A DNA stretch of 64,000 nt, from contig CAVRNW010000013.1 of the NCBI GenBank assembly GCA_963722665.1, forward strand, positions 62,001 to 126,000, written 5' to 3'. Source of the stretch: Site-B1 sp963722665 (lineage in GTDB: Bacteria; Bacteroidota; Bacteroidia; Flavobacteriales; Flavobacteriaceae). Numbering within the stretch: position 1 is the stretch's first letter; the number at the start of each line of letters is the position of its first letter. The notes beneath the pieces are model-generated. The model was not told the DNA's origin and searched no databases. It saw nothing but the letters and a program-made list of their open reading frames with translations. A program made the translations under genes and the position numbers. Below are positions 35,752 to 46,322 of the stretch, piece by piece.

Positions 35752-36258
35752 ATGTCATTGGCTATTATATTGATAGTATTGGGGATCTTGGTAACATACT
35801 TGTTACTCATGCCAATTATTTTGTCTATCAATACCAGAACAAACGATTATTTTATTCAGTTAAAAGGTCTGGCAAAGGTCAATATTGAACCTCATGAAGA
35901 TGATTTGATACGAATCAAACTAAAGGTCTTCTTCCTGACCTTTTATTTTTTTCCCATTGACGAATATTATAAGCGTAAACGAGATAAGAAATTAAAACCA
36001 AAAAAACATAAATCAAAAAGTAGAAAACACCTTGATTTAAACCAAGGGTTACAAGTCCTAAAAACATTTAAGGTAAAACAGTTTGCAATTAATATTGATA
36101 CCGGTAATGTAATAACCAATGCGAAATTGTATCCGGCCTTTGCATTCTTGAATTATCATCTTGGAGGTTTCAATGTCAATTTTGAAGGACGAAATCAATT
36201 GGCTGTTCGTTTACAAAACAGACCAATAGATATAATCAAAGTATTTATTAACCCTTAA
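35752..36258 (+). CDS. Membrane-anchored protein of the DUF2953 type
   Basis: The 168-residue protein has one N-terminal transmembrane helix (LAIILIVLGILVTYLLL), a beta-rich part, a very basic linker of lysines (residues about 80-100), and a second beta/alpha part ending DIIKVFINP. The arrangement and the 'RIKLKVFFLTFYFFPID' strand match DUF2953, whose best-known member is YtfI of Bacillus. The next gene is a GerW/YtfJ-type protein, repeating the Bacillus ytfI-ytfJ order in an organism that should not form spores. I infer a shared membrane-associated role. Confidence 0.6.
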   Translation: MSLAIILIVLGILVTYLLLMPIILSINTRTNDYFIQLKGLAKVNIEPHEDDLIRIKLKVFFLTFYFFPIDEYYKRKRDKKLKPKKHKSKSRKHLDLNQGLQVLKTFKVKQFAINIDTGNVITNAKLYPAFAFLNYHLGGFNVNFEGRNQLAVRLQNRPIDIIKVFINP

Positions 36259-36270
36259 AAATTTAAATTT

Positions 36271-36645
36271 ATGGATTTACATTTTGAAGAATTATTAGGA
36301 CAAATTACAGACTTTATTAAGTCTGAAGCGAAAACAGAAACCGTAGTTGGTGAGCAATTTGAATTGGGAGAATTTAAATGTGTACCTGTCATTAAAGTAG
36401 GCATGGGATTTGGATCAGGTGGAGGCGAAGGTGCTGATAGAAAATCTAAAACTTATAAAGGCCAAGGAATGGGCGGAGGTGCAGGAGTTGGTATAGAACC
36501 TATTGGCTTTTTAGTAAGCAAAGGAGAAAATATTTCATTCCTTGAAGCCGGGAAAACGCATGGATTAGCAGCGGCATTTGAAAAAATGCCTGGTATCATT
36601 GAAAAATTCATGGACAAACGCTACAAAGAAGAAATGCCTGCCTAA
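36271..36645 (+). CDS. GerW (YtfJ) family protein
   Basis: The 124-residue protein has the family core VVGEQFELGEFKCVPVIKV (residues about 25-45), then MGFGSGGGEG, GGGAGVGIEPIGFLV and a C-terminal helix. In Bacillus, YtfJ/GerW is a forespore protein needed for germination of spores. Members occur widely outside sporeformers, with unknown role. The gene starts 12 bases after the DUF2953 gene, so both are in one transcript. A terminator stands after it. Confidence 0.88.
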   Translation: MDLHFEELLGQITDFIKSEAKTETVVGEQFELGEFKCVPVIKVGMGFGSGGGEGADRKSKTYKGQGMGGGAGVGIEPIGFLVSKGENISFLEAGKTHGLAAAFEKMPGIIEKFMDKRYKEEMPA

Positions 36646-36682
36646 GCCTTTGTGACACAATTATAACTCTAACAGTTTAATG

Positions 36683-36734
36683 AAAAGACTGAATAAGTAC
36701 GATCTTAAAATAAGAAAAGCTTATTCAGTTTTTT
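36683..36734. terminator. Terminator between gerW-like gene and cotransporter gene
   Basis: ACTGAATAAG (36688-36697) pairs with CTTATTCAGT (36720-36729) and is followed by six T. The hairpin has a 22-base loop. It serves the plus-strand pair and, through the A-rich left side, probably also the convergent minus-strand gene. Confidence 0.6.
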
Positions 36735-38925
36735 ACGCTAATATACTTTCATGACCAGAATCCTTAACAAACAAGCAAGAACTGTTGGTGCTTAAAGTCA
36801 TTTCCTGAATAAATTGGTAACTTAAGTTTTCTTCCATCCCAAAAATATTGATATCAGCTGAAGGCGCTTGTTTTATAATAGTCCTAAAATCACCAACATG
36901 AACTTCTGTTAAGGTATTTGGCAAACGAGCTAACGTGACTAATGAGTGTAGAAAATTTGTGGCATTTTCTTTTTCTGTCTCATCATCAATAACCGTTATT
37001 AAGCGTATTCTTGCATCCCAATTCGTCTTTAATTTATAAGCGATTAAAGTAGAGAGATCTAAATTACCAATATCCCAACCTAAACTCCAGTTATCTTTTC
37101 TGTCTCTCACCCAAACATTAATAGTATTTCGTTGTCCTAATCGTGCTGTTGGATGAGCGGAATAAAGCAGGATACCTATTTCTAATCGTATAGATTCTTT
37201 TATTACTGGACGAATTTCAGTTTCAAAATCATCATGATCTTGAAGGTTTAAAAAGATGATGTTTGGCCTAAAAAACGCTCCTTTTAATGCCTGATTACCA
37301 TAGTTAACGCCTTTAGCAAATTCTTCAGTATTAATAACTGTCCATGAAGAAAACACGCCTTTATTTATAAAGGATTCAGATAAATCATCAAGCTCTTTAA
37401 CCAATTTGCTATTTTCAGAAAACGGTTCGATTCCTAACAGTTTGATAGAACCCTTAGGTTTTGCAATGTTTCTTAAAAACTGAAAGTTCCCCTTGGCTCC
37501 AACAACATCTCTAACAGGAACCATTAAATTGGGTTTCCATGCACGCTGTTGCATTTTTTTCATTCCCCAAGTATGTTTTGCTGCCCATTCTGCAAAGGAC
37601 ACGAACAACCCTGAACGTACATCTTCAAACGGTGTTTCTAAATTCTGTTTTGACAAATACCAATACACCACAAAAACAATCATGATTGTTATTAAGCTAA
37701 TCATCGGATTAATAATAAACATGGCAAAAACAGAAGATATCAATCCAAACCATGGTATCCATTTATGAACTTTAAACAAAGGTCTGTAACTTATTAAACC
37801 AAGTCGCTGTTCTATAATAACCACAATGTTTATCATGGCATAGGTTACCAAGAAGAATAAGGTTACCAAAGGAGCAATTGCATTAATATTCCTTAATAAC
37901 ATGGTAGCAAAAATTAAAACACCAGTAACAATCATTGCATTACGTGGTTGACCATTGGCACTCTGACCAGCTAAAAATTTTGAGTAAGGGAGCACTTGAT
38001 GCTCTCCCATAGCAAATAAAATTCGCGAGGAACCTACAATAGATGCTAGAGCAGAGGAGAAGGTCGCTCCCAAAACGCCTGCTATAATTAATGGACCGAA
38101 ATATGCTTTTTCAATTATGATGTTATAATTAGTAACTAGTTCTTCTTCAGTAGCAGTTCTTGCCAACCAATAAGCCAATGCCATATATATAACAAAACTC
38201 ACTCCAATTGCCCAAAGCGTACCTACAGGAATGCTTGTTTTAGGATCTTTTAACTCACCAGACATATTGGCTCCAGCCATAATTCCTGTGGCAGCAGGAA
38301 AGAAAACGGCAAATACAATCCAGAAATCACTGCCTTTAAAATTGTTGTCGGGAGAGCCTTTAAAAGAGCCCCAACTTAAAGCTTCTGAAGTTGGTATTTG
38401 CATCGAGCCGTTATAAGCCGCAATAACAATAGAAACTATGGATAAAATAATGACCACCATGATAACATATTGTGTTTTTATGGCCAGGTTTGCACTTATG
38501 TAGGCAATAGAAAACAGAAACAAAAAAACAGCAATATCAACTAAAAAAGGATCGTGATATGGAAAAATACCTAACCAACCTTCTCTAAAACCAAAAATGT
38601 ACATGGTTACAGCTAATCCTTGAGAAATGTATCTGGGAATTCCCAGACTTCCACCAACTTCTAATCCAAGTGCTTGAGAAATTATGGCATAAGCACCTCC
38701 GGCACCAATCCGTATATTGGTAGTTATTGCAGACATAGACAATGCAGTACACAAAGTAATTAAAAATGATACGATTATGATAAGCCATGTACCTAATAAT
38801 CCGGCATTTCCTACAACCCAACCCATCCTTAGGTACATAATAACACCCAGAATAGTTAACAAGGTTGGTGTAAAAACACCCCCAAAAGTTCCAAACTTTT
38901 TAATATTATTAGGTTTTGTATCCAT
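36733..38925 (-). CDS. Cation-chloride cotransporter-like APC-superfamily permease
   Basis: The 730-residue protein has about twelve transmembrane segments and opens KKFGTFGGVFTPTLLTILG, then 'MYLRMGWVVGNAGLLGTWLI'. That is the start of the eukaryotic-type Na-K-Cl / K-Cl cotransporter family (SLC12). The middle carries 'GIMAGANMSGELKDPKTSIPVGT', again typical. A long cytoplasmic C-terminal part (about 470-730) with an SLC12-like regulatory domain follows. Bacterial relatives are probably amino-acid or ion permeases. The substrate is not readable. It is a single gene, divergent from CIA30. Confidence 0.87.
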   Translation of the reverse strand: MDTKPNNIKKFGTFGGVFTPTLLTILGVIMYLRMGWVVGNAGLLGTWLIIIVSFLITLCTALSMSAITTNIRIGAGGAYAIISQALGLEVGGSLGIPRYISQGLAVTMYIFGFREGWLGIFPYHDPFLVDIAVFLFLFSIAYISANLAIKTQYVIMVVIILSIVSIVIAAYNGSMQIPTSEALSWGSFKGSPDNNFKGSDFWIVFAVFFPAATGIMAGANMSGELKDPKTSIPVGTLWAIGVSFVIYMALAYWLARTATEEELVTNYNIIIEKAYFGPLIIAGVLGATFSSALASIVGSSRILFAMGEHQVLPYSKFLAGQSANGQPRNAMIVTGVLIFATMLLRNINAIAPLVTLFFLVTYAMINIVVIIEQRLGLISYRPLFKVHKWIPWFGLISSVFAMFIINPMISLITIMIVFVVYWYLSKQNLETPFEDVRSGLFVSFAEWAAKHTWGMKKMQQRAWKPNLMVPVRDVVGAKGNFQFLRNIAKPKGSIKLLGIEPFSENSKLVKELDDLSESFINKGVFSSWTVINTEEFAKGVNYGNQALKGAFFRPNIIFLNLQDHDDFETEIRPVIKESIRLEIGILLYSAHPTARLGQRNTINVWVRDRKDNWSLGWDIGNLDLSTLIAYKLKTNWDARIRLITVIDDETEKENATNFLHSLVTLARLPNTLTEVHVGDFRTIIKQAPSADINIFGMEENLSYQFIQEMTLSTNSSCLFVKDSGHESILA

Positions 38926-39059
38926 TGTAAAGTAAGAATAACTTAATTATACAATAATAATGAATAAAGCCCTATTACATTTTGGAAATTAAATTTTTGT
39001 TAAAGAATATGTATTACTTTAATATTTGTTTAATTTTGTTATTAATTTATTAAACAATA

Positions 39060-39596
39060 ATGAAAGCTTTAACTTTTTTACTAGTAGTCTATTTAGTTAT
39101 AGCCAACAGTAACTCAATTATTTTTGACTTCAATAAGTCCAGTATCCTGAGTAGCTGGATGGTCGTCGATGATGGTGTAATGGGTGGATTATCAAAAGGG
39201 TCCATAAGACTAAATGATCAAGGTCACGGAGTATTCAGTGGTTATGTTACAACTGAAAATAATGGTGGATTTTCATCCATAAGATATAATTTCAAAGAAA
39301 AGGATGTCTCTGAGTTTACTCATGTCATTCTTAAAATAAAAGGTGATGGAAAAGAGTATCAATTTAGAATAAAAAAATCCAGATTTGATAGAGCATCATT
39401 TATAAATTCATTTAAGACATCAGGAGAATGGGAAACAATAAAAATTCCTTTAAAGGATTTGTATCCTAGTTTTAGGGGATACAAATTAAATCAGCCTAAT
39501 TTTGATGGTATTAGCATGGAAGAAATAGCAATCTTAATTGCTAATGAACGAAAGGAAGACTTTAAATTGGAAATAGATAGTATATCTTTAGAATAA
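39060..39596 (+). CDS. CIA30-domain protein
   Basis: The 178-residue protein has a hydrophobic N-terminus that looks like a signal peptide, then the CIA30 (NDUFAF1-type, galactose-binding-like) domain. Signatures are SSWMVVDDGVMGGLSKGSI, the 'GGFSSIRYNF' strand, and 'EYQFRIKKSRFDRASF'. In mitochondria the family helps assemble complex I. In bacteria its role is undefined. It precedes a DoxX-type membrane gene by 17 bases and may be in one transcript with it. Confidence 0.85.
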   Translation: MKALTFLLVVYLVIANSNSIIFDFNKSSILSSWMVVDDGVMGGLSKGSIRLNDQGHGVFSGYVTTENNGGFSSIRYNFKEKDVSEFTHVILKIKGDGKEYQFRIKKSRFDRASFINSFKTSGEWETIKIPLKDLYPSFRGYKLNQPNFDGISMEEIAILIANERKEDFKLEIDSISLE

Positions 39597-39613
39597 CAAA
39601 AAAGAAATTTATT

Positions 39614-39976
39614 ATGGATTATTTTAAAATCGTATTACAATTAATAGTTGCATTAAGTCTTTTTAATGTATGGCTTATACAAAATAATAAAGCAACACGC
39701 TGGAGGGGTGGAAATGCCAAAACAATACTCGAAGAATTTGAAGTCTATGGATTACCAAAATGGAGTTGTTATTTAGTTGGAATTTTTAAGGTAGGTTTGG
39801 CTTTAGCTTTGATTGTTGGCATCTGGTTTCCGGAAATACTAAGACCTTCGGCTTTAGTATTGACTTTGTTCCTTTTAGGATCTGTTGTTATGCATTTAAA
39901 AGTAAAAGATCCTATGATTAAATCTTTCCCTGCTGTTTTATTTCTAGTTTTATGTTTGGTAATCGCTTTTGCTTGA
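39614..39976 (+). CDS. DoxX-like membrane protein
   Basis: The 120-residue product has four hydrophobic segments and the DoxX-like pattern (LFNVWLIQNNKATRWRGGNA, PKWSCYLVGIFKVGLALALI, and LRPSALVLTLFLLGSVVMHLKV). It is an integral inner-membrane protein. Members are thought to take part in redox or thiosulfate-related membrane processes, but this one has no assigned role. It is downstream of the CIA30 gene and convergent with another DoxX-type gene only four bases away. Confidence 0.75.
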   Translation: MDYFKIVLQLIVALSLFNVWLIQNNKATRWRGGNAKTILEEFEVYGLPKWSCYLVGIFKVGLALALIVGIWFPEILRPSALVLTLFLLGSVVMHLKVKDPMIKSFPAVLFLVLCLVIAFA

Positions 39977-39980
39977 TATT

Positions 39981-40328
39981 CTATATTGTTCTGATATAAA
40001 GATAGCAAATGATGAAAGTTAGAATCATGAAGAAAAATGAAGGTAATGTTTGAGACCAGCTATCTTTTATTTTCAATCTTACTATAAATCCAAGAAGCAT
40101 CAATAATCCTAATCCTGCTGAGGCTAATGCACCAGTCCAAGGAATCATAACACCTATAAATAGGCCTAATGCACCAAATACCTGTAATAAACCAGTCCAT
40201 TTTCTTTGATTATTAGTAAGTTGAAATCTGATAAATTCAGTTTTCATTTTAGCCGAAAAAAGACATTCTAATCCATAATAAATAAAAATAAATCCTAATA
40301 AGATAGAAGCGATGAGTACTAAATTCAT
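39981..40328 (-). CDS. DoxX-like membrane protein, second copy in convergent order
   Basis: The 115-residue product has four hydrophobic segments with the pattern 'YGLECLFSAKMKTEFIRFQL', 'QRKWTGLLQVFGALGLFIG' and 'ALASAGLGLLMLLGFIVRLKI'. The topology and helix order are those of DoxX-like proteins, as is the plus-strand neighbour ending at 39976. It has no partner in the same direction. The two may be distant relatives, since their termini and segment order agree but the sequence similarity is low. Confidence 0.7.
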   Translation of the reverse strand: MNLVLIASILLGFIFIYYGLECLFSAKMKTEFIRFQLTNNQRKWTGLLQVFGALGLFIGVMIPWTGALASAGLGLLMLLGFIVRLKIKDSWSQTLPSFFFMILTFIICYLYIRTI

Positions 40329-40749
40329 TTCAGTTTATAATTTACAAAAATACTAAATATGTTTAAGATTTCTTTAAATATATTAAACAATAAACCCATT
40401 AACTTTTTTAATTGTAGTTTTTAAATTTATTACCTGGAGTAAATCGAGTAGTTACATTTATAAAATTAAGCAATGATATGCAAATCAAAAACTAAGAGAA
40501 GTATGGAGAATTTGAGCTTGATAATAGATAAGATCTCTAAAGAATTGTACTCAAATCTCATTTGAATTTGAGTAATTGAAATGCAAGTGTTATCTTTGTA
40601 TAAATTAAAGGAATCATTCTTTAGTTCGGAATTACCAAAACTGGATTTATCTTCAGGTAAAACAATATCATTCATTATTCTTTTCCTAGCATTTATTTAG
40701 TATTGAAATTTCATAAAAACAATTAATTAATACTATTAAACAAAACTGC
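40329..40749. other. Intergenic region of about 420 bases with an inverted repeat
   Basis: I found no gene that I can support. A 9-base inverted repeat TACTCAAAT / ATTTGAGTA (40548-40556 and 40566-40574) lies in the middle. Short open frames here (69 residues minus strand, 39 residues plus strand) have no recognisable features. Confidence 0.5.
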
Positions 40750-41208
40750 ATGGGGAGATCACAACAAACATTCAATAAAAGCGAAAAAGAAAAGAAACGT
40801 TTAAAAAAACGAGAGGACAAGAAAAAGAAAATGGAAGCCCGAAAGGCTGAATCCAAGGAAAGCGGTTCAAAGGGAATTGAATTCGCCTATGTCGATCATA
40901 ATGGTCATTTGGTTGACACACCTCCGGATCCTTCAAAAAAAATAAAAGTAAAAGCCAAAAATATAGAGATTGGTATTCCTAAAATGGATGAAAGTGAACG
41001 AGTAGCCTTTGATCCTGTAAGAAAAGGAAAAGTATCCTTCTTTGACACTTCAAAAGGGTTTGGTTTTATTTTAGATTCAGAAAATCAGGAAAAATACTTC
41101 TGCCACGTTAGTGGTTTAATTGATCAAATAGCAGAAAATGACTCAGTTTCTTTTGAGTTGGAAAAAGGTCAAAAAGGCATGAATGCCGTTAGAGTGAAAA
41201 AAGTTTAG
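40750..41208 (+). CDS. Cold-shock-domain protein with charged N-terminal extension
   Basis: The 152-residue protein has an extremely Lys/Glu/Arg-rich N-terminus (residues 1-45, probably disordered and RNA-binding). A C-terminal cold-shock domain of about 62 residues follows, with the RNP1-like motif KGFGFI, the start GKVSFFDTSK, and EKYFCHVSGL. It probably binds single-stranded nucleic acid as an RNA chaperone. This two-part layout (DUF-like charged arm plus CSD) is common in Bacteroidota. Confidence 0.9.
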   Translation: MGRSQQTFNKSEKEKKRLKKREDKKKKMEARKAESKESGSKGIEFAYVDHNGHLVDTPPDPSKKIKVKAKNIEIGIPKMDESERVAFDPVRKGKVSFFDTSKGFGFILDSENQEKYFCHVSGLIDQIAENDSVSFELEKGQKGMNAVRVKKV

Positions 41209-41318
41209 TCGGGTTCTTAAAAATCTGGTTATCTTAGAGGTTTGTTTTAACCATATGCAAATCAACTCTAAACTTATTATTCTCAAAACATTTCTCAACC
41301 TGTTTAAATTCTTAATTT

Positions 41319-42871
41319 ATGTCGCTTAGAGGATTAGAAATTATAGAAAAAAATACAGGCAAAGAACTCTATAATTACCAAAAAGGTGCCATAGATAAGA
41401 TCTTCAAATATTTTGATGAAGCACCTGATGACTTCCACTTGCTTTATCAATTGCCAACAGGAGGGGGAAGACCGTTATTTTTTCTGAAATGGTCAGGCAG
41501 TATCTGAAACATCATACCAAGAGGGTCCTTATTATGACCCATCGCATTGAACTGATCAAGCAAACATCCAGAATGCTCACAGAATTTGGTGTAGTTAATA
41601 AAGTAATTAACAGCACGGCCAATCTGGATGACCAAATGAACTATAATTGTTTTGTAGCCATGGTGGAGACCTTGAACAACAGGTTAAATGATGATAAACT
41701 TGACATTTCTGACATTGGACTAGTTATTATTGATGAAGCACATTATAATGCATTTAATAAATTATTTAAATTTTTTGATAAGTCGTTTATTTTGGGTGTA
41801 ACTGCAACGCCCTTAAGTTCAAATATTAATCTTCCTATGAAAGGGAATTACGACGAATTGATTGTTGGGGAGAGCATTTCATCTTTGATCGAAAATAAAT
41901 TTTTGTCGCAAGCCGAAATGTATTCATATAATGTTGGGTTAACTTCTTTGGTAATTGGAGCCAATGGTGATTACACCGTAAAATCTTCTGATGACCTTTA
42001 TACCAATATTGACATGCTGTCGAAATTGGTCAATGCATACGAAGAAGTTTGTAAAGGTAAAAAAACATTGATTTTTAATAACGGGATTAACACATCACTT
42101 TATGTTTATGAAACATTTAAAGATGCCGGATATCCTGTTATGCATTTAGATAATAATAATTCAAAAAAGGAGAGAGCAGCTATTTTAAAATGGTTTAAAA
42201 ACACGCCTGATGCTATTTTAACTTCCGTAAGTATCCTAACCACAGGTTTTGACGAGCCAACCGTAGACTCCATCATTTTAAATCGTGCAACGAAATCCTT
42301 GACATTGTACTATCAAATGATTGGTCGTGGATCCCGTATTTTGAAAAACAAATCCAAATTCACGGTAATAGATCTGGGTAATAATTATCATCGATTTGGT
42401 CCTTGGGGTTCTGATCTGGACTGGTATAAGATCTTTAAATATCCTAATTACTATCTGGATAATTTACTGGGTGATGAAGAAATTGAAAGCAATTTCAGAT
42501 ATGAAATGCCTGAGGAATTAAGAGAAAAATTTTCTAACTCGGAAGAAGTATACTTTAATATTAACCAGACCTACATAGAATCGGTTAGAAATGGGGAATC
42601 TTCAAAGGTGGTTTTGGAGCGATCTATAGCGCAACATAGTTTAATTTGTGTTGAAAATAGTGATGATATTTATGATGCCTTGAACTTGGCAAAACTACTT
42701 GGAGAAGATATTGACTTTAGGGTTGATAGATACACCAAGAATATAAGTAAAAGTACATTTAACTTTGTTGAATGGCTGAAAGAGGATTACAGAAAAAAAT
42801 TAAATGCCTATTTACGTCAGAATTTTGATGATATTTATGAATCAATTCATGGGTATCCTCCCGAGGATTAA
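41319..42871 (+). CDS. DEAD/DEAH-box superfamily 2 helicase, frameshift in Walker A
   Basis: The first 49 residues end just at the Walker A motif, LPTGGG. There the frame breaks at 41461-41470 (a run of five G followed by AA). One added A gives GGGKTVIFSEMVRQYL and joins the rest. The remainder has VLIMTHRIELIKQ (Ia), LVIIDEAHYNAF (DEAH, motif II), GVTATPLSS (III), and TGFDEPTV and QMIGRGSRI (motifs V and VI). The joined product is about 517 residues. It unwinds or remodels nucleic acid. The substrate is unknown. The gene stands alone. Confidence 0.82.
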
Positions 42872-42887
42872 AGTAGTAAGATCACAT

Positions 42888-44670
42888 CTAATACTTAATA
42901 ATTTTTCTTAATTCGATTTCATCATCATTATATCTTATCTTAACCATATACACACCCTTATTCCATAGGGTTAATTTAACAGAATAATTGTAATCAGGAT
43001 GTTTATTAAAATATTGAATCTGTCCGATCTGGTTTATAATCAATACCTCTTTGATCAGTTCCTGGCTCTTAATAGTGATTGTTGATTCCGTTGGATTCGG
43101 AAATAGTTCGACACCTTTTTCATCATCAAATTCAAAATTGGCAGCTCCTAAAGCATAACTGCTGCAAGAACTCTCGAAAACAGAATTGGATAACAGTCTG
43201 TCCCTTGAAGGAATGCTTGCAGTTCCAGGCGAGTTTGGGGTACCTATAGCGGCCCACTGACCACTTGGTACAAAATCGGGTTTTTGATCATATGCATAGC
43301 TTAAATCAGGCAAAGAAGATGTGCCGGAAGGTTTGATAACTCCTTTATCATTATTGCCATGAATAAAATGTCCAGAACCTTGTATACTATAATTCACTAA
43401 ACTATATGGAAACGACGTATTGGTTATATCATTTCCCAAGAAATTCTGGTCTGGTGAATTGCTGGCGCTAAAAAATATGCCATAGCTTTCAGCTCTATTC
43501 CTTAAAAAAGTGTTGTGAGGTCCATTAGGACCATGTGAGTTATCAATAACAATATTCTGAACAATATTTTGTTCAAATAAATTTGAATATACATAGTTGC
43601 CATGTAACACGATATCTCCTGCCGAATTACTTGGAGTTGATGACCAAAACGGATCAAAAGAATAATTAAAAGCGAATACATTTCCATTGGCTCCTGCTTG
43701 TACAAGCATGGAATGCCTTAGATGCTCAAAAATGTTGTTTTCAACCAGGCATTCATTAGACGCATGGTGCAATAAAACACCATAAGCTCTGCCACCTCCA
43801 TCATAGTCAAAACCATGATGAAAGTATGATTTTGTTATGTAGATATTGGAGCTGTGCTTCACTTCAATATGGCTATAATTACATACTTCGGATTCCATGC
43901 CGGAAACCCAGCAATTTACAGCATAGTCAAAAAATATATTGCTCGATTGATTAGGTAATGTATCATCTAATCGTATAATTTTCAGGCATTCCACGCCTAC
44001 ATTTTCAATTGGCTCAATTTTTTTTATATAAGGATTTCTTGTTAGGTCATAATCCAAGCGAAGTGGTGAAGACAATGTTATTTGGTTATTATCAATGCTT
44101 ATAATTTTTACAATTTGACCAACGGTATCATTTGCCCAATTTGACGTTACCAGATCAAGATCATCCTGTACGATCTGGATCCAGTCATCGACAGCAAAAA
44201 TAGAAGCATCAACAACCTGAATGGAGGAATTATTTTTAACTACGGCAATGGACAAGGGTGAACTAACCCCATTATCAGGGACTCCAGTTATACTGATACC
44301 ATGTCCGTTCCCTCCCAAATTTAGGGACAGAGTCGTTAAATTGGCCCCTGACCCTCTTAAAATCACATGGCTGGGTAGTGTTATGGTGCTATTGAATAAG
44401 AAATTACCTTCAGGAAAAACAAGTATTGCGCCAGGGCCCGTAATTGAAGCCAAGGCACTGGAAAGAGAGGTGTCATTTTGCGATATACCATCCCCTTTCA
44501 CGTTGAATGATTGCATATCAATTTGATCAAACACCGAATGTTGTTACATTCTGAATACCTGCTAAAGTCCAATCAACAGATCTATCTGCCGGAAGGGTTT
44601 GAGATAATGAAATTGAAAATGATAAAAGCAGAAATACCTTAATAGTAATAAGTCGTAATAAATTAGGCAT
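42888..44670 (-). CDS. Secreted parallel beta-helix protein with T9SS sorting domain, one frameshift
   Basis: An upstream frame from 44670 encodes a signal peptide (MPNLLRLITIKVFLLLSFS then ISLSQ) and breaks near 44530-44540. The long frame continues FDQIDMQSFNVKGDGISQND with a right-handed beta-helix of the pectate-lyase/phage-tailspike type (residues 1-440). A C-terminal domain of about 75 residues follows, ELFPNPTESTITI then 'VYMVKIRYNDDEIELRKII', the type A sorting signal of type IX secretion. The protein is thus exported and anchored or released at the cell surface. It may bind or cleave polysaccharide; no catalytic residues are clear. Confidence 0.8.
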
Positions 44671-44904
44671 AAGATATTTGTAAATATTTCTTTATATCAG
44701 AAGGTTAATATATTAAAATCTAAAATAATGATATTTTAGCTAAAATCAGATGTTTTATTAAAGGCTTTCATAATTATAGAATTGTTTCTTTTTTTGTAAA
44801 AATATTAAAAGCTTATATTCGATATGATTTGATGAAAATTTCAGATTAATATCCGATTATCAATAGAAGATTGGAATCTAATTACATTCTATCACATTAA
44901 AAGT

Positions 44905-46170
44905 ATGGTTGAAACAAATAGAAAGCAAATTATAATAATTGGAGCCGGTTTTGGAGGTTTATATCTAGCTAAGGCTCTTATGAAAAAACAGGTTGATGTT
45001 TTGTTGATAGATAGAAACAACTATCATAATTTCCAACCATTGATGTATCAAGTGGCAACCGGAGGGCTTGAACCATACAGTATTGCTTATCCGGTCAGGC
45101 GAATTTTCAGAAAATGCAGGAATGTCACTTTTAGAATGGCTAAGGTTAAGTCTGTTAATATTGAAAAGAAAAGGGTAAAGACGTCAATTGGGTTCTTGAA
45201 CTATGATTATTTGGTCATAGCCACCGGCAGTCAAAATAATTTTTATGATTTTGAACCTATCAAAAAGATGCTGTTTCCTTTAAAATCAATTCCCGATGCT
45301 CTGAATATGAGGAGTTTTATTTTTCAAAATTTAGAAAAATCACTTACCAAACTACATAACGAATCTGTGGAAGAAGTGCTCAACATAGCGATTGTTGGCG
45401 GTGGTCCGGCAGGTATTGAATTGGCTGGTGCTTTGGCTGAAATGAAGAGGCATGTAATCCCTAAGGATTTTCCCGATCTTGATATTTCAAAATTAAGCAT
45501 AAACCTTTACCAGTCATCAAACAAGTTATTGAATACCATGTCTGAAGAAGCCTCAAAAAAGAGTCTGGAATATCTCCAAAAATTGGGAATCAATGTTAAA
45601 TTAAATTCTCGGGTGGTCAACTACGATGGGGATCAATTGACTTTGAAGGATGGTACTACTTTCCCAACAGATACCGTTATTTGGACAGCAGGTGTTAAAG
45701 GTGCGCCAATAGTAGGCCTTCCTGAAAATTCTATTATTGGAGGCAATCGAATTGCCGTGAATGAATACAACTTGGTTTTAGGAGTAGATTCCATTTTTGC
45801 AATTGGAGATGTGGCTTCTCATATTACAGAAGACAATTCAAGAGGTTTGCCAATGCTGGCTCCTGTAGCAAAACAGCAAGGTAAACTTTTGGCCAAAAAC
45901 CTCATTAATTTAATAACAAACAAGCCAGTTGAACCTTTTACATATAAAAATAGAGGGACCATGGCAACAATTGGCCGAAAGAAAGCTGTTGTAGATCTGC
46001 CAAACTGGAAATTCCAAGGTTTTTTCGCCTGGATAGTTTGGATGTTTGTCCATATTATTTCATTGGTAGGTTTTAGAAATAGGATCGTTGCTTTTATGGA
46101 TTGGATGCGTAATTACTTTACTTATGACAGACCACTCGGATTAATTATCAGGCCGTATAAAAGAAAATAA
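44905..46170 (+). CDS. ndh: Type II NADH:quinone oxidoreductase (NDH-2)
   Basis: The 421-residue flavoprotein starts IIIIGAGFGGLYLAKAL (FAD Rossmann motif GxGxxG) and has the second NAD-binding motif AIVGGGPAGIELAGALAEM near residue 165. It also has VIWTAGVKGAPIVG and 'FAIGDVA' near residue 300, as in NDH-2. C-terminal hydrophobic and amphipathic helices (about 365-400) anchor it to the membrane. It passes electrons from NADH to menaquinone without pumping protons. The gene stands alone. Confidence 0.92.
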   Translation: MVETNRKQIIIIGAGFGGLYLAKALMKKQVDVLLIDRNNYHNFQPLMYQVATGGLEPYSIAYPVRRIFRKCRNVTFRMAKVKSVNIEKKRVKTSIGFLNYDYLVIATGSQNNFYDFEPIKKMLFPLKSIPDALNMRSFIFQNLEKSLTKLHNESVEEVLNIAIVGGGPAGIELAGALAEMKRHVIPKDFPDLDISKLSINLYQSSNKLLNTMSEEASKKSLEYLQKLGINVKLNSRVVNYDGDQLTLKDGTTFPTDTVIWTAGVKGAPIVGLPENSIIGGNRIAVNEYNLVLGVDSIFAIGDVASHITEDNSRGLPMLAPVAKQQGKLLAKNLINLITNKPVEPFTYKNRGTMATIGRKKAVVDLPNWKFQGFFAWIVWMFVHIISLVGFRNRIVAFMDWMRNYFTYDRPLGLIIRPYKRK

Positions 46171-46322
46171 AAGCAACGAACACCAAGTATTCTTGTCCTA
46201 GTTTTTTAAATTAAAATAAATTTTACAATTAGAATATTAAACGTTAATTGTTTATATTTAGAACACGTCAGGATTTTAATGGATTAAATTTCTTTATAAA
46301 CAACTAACTTACATTTTATAAT

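Noticed and set aside
40466..40675. 69-codon minus-strand open frame in the intergenic region
   Set aside because: Its composition is close to random AT-rich DNA, it overlaps an inverted repeat, and the ends show no conserved features. I could not support it as a gene.
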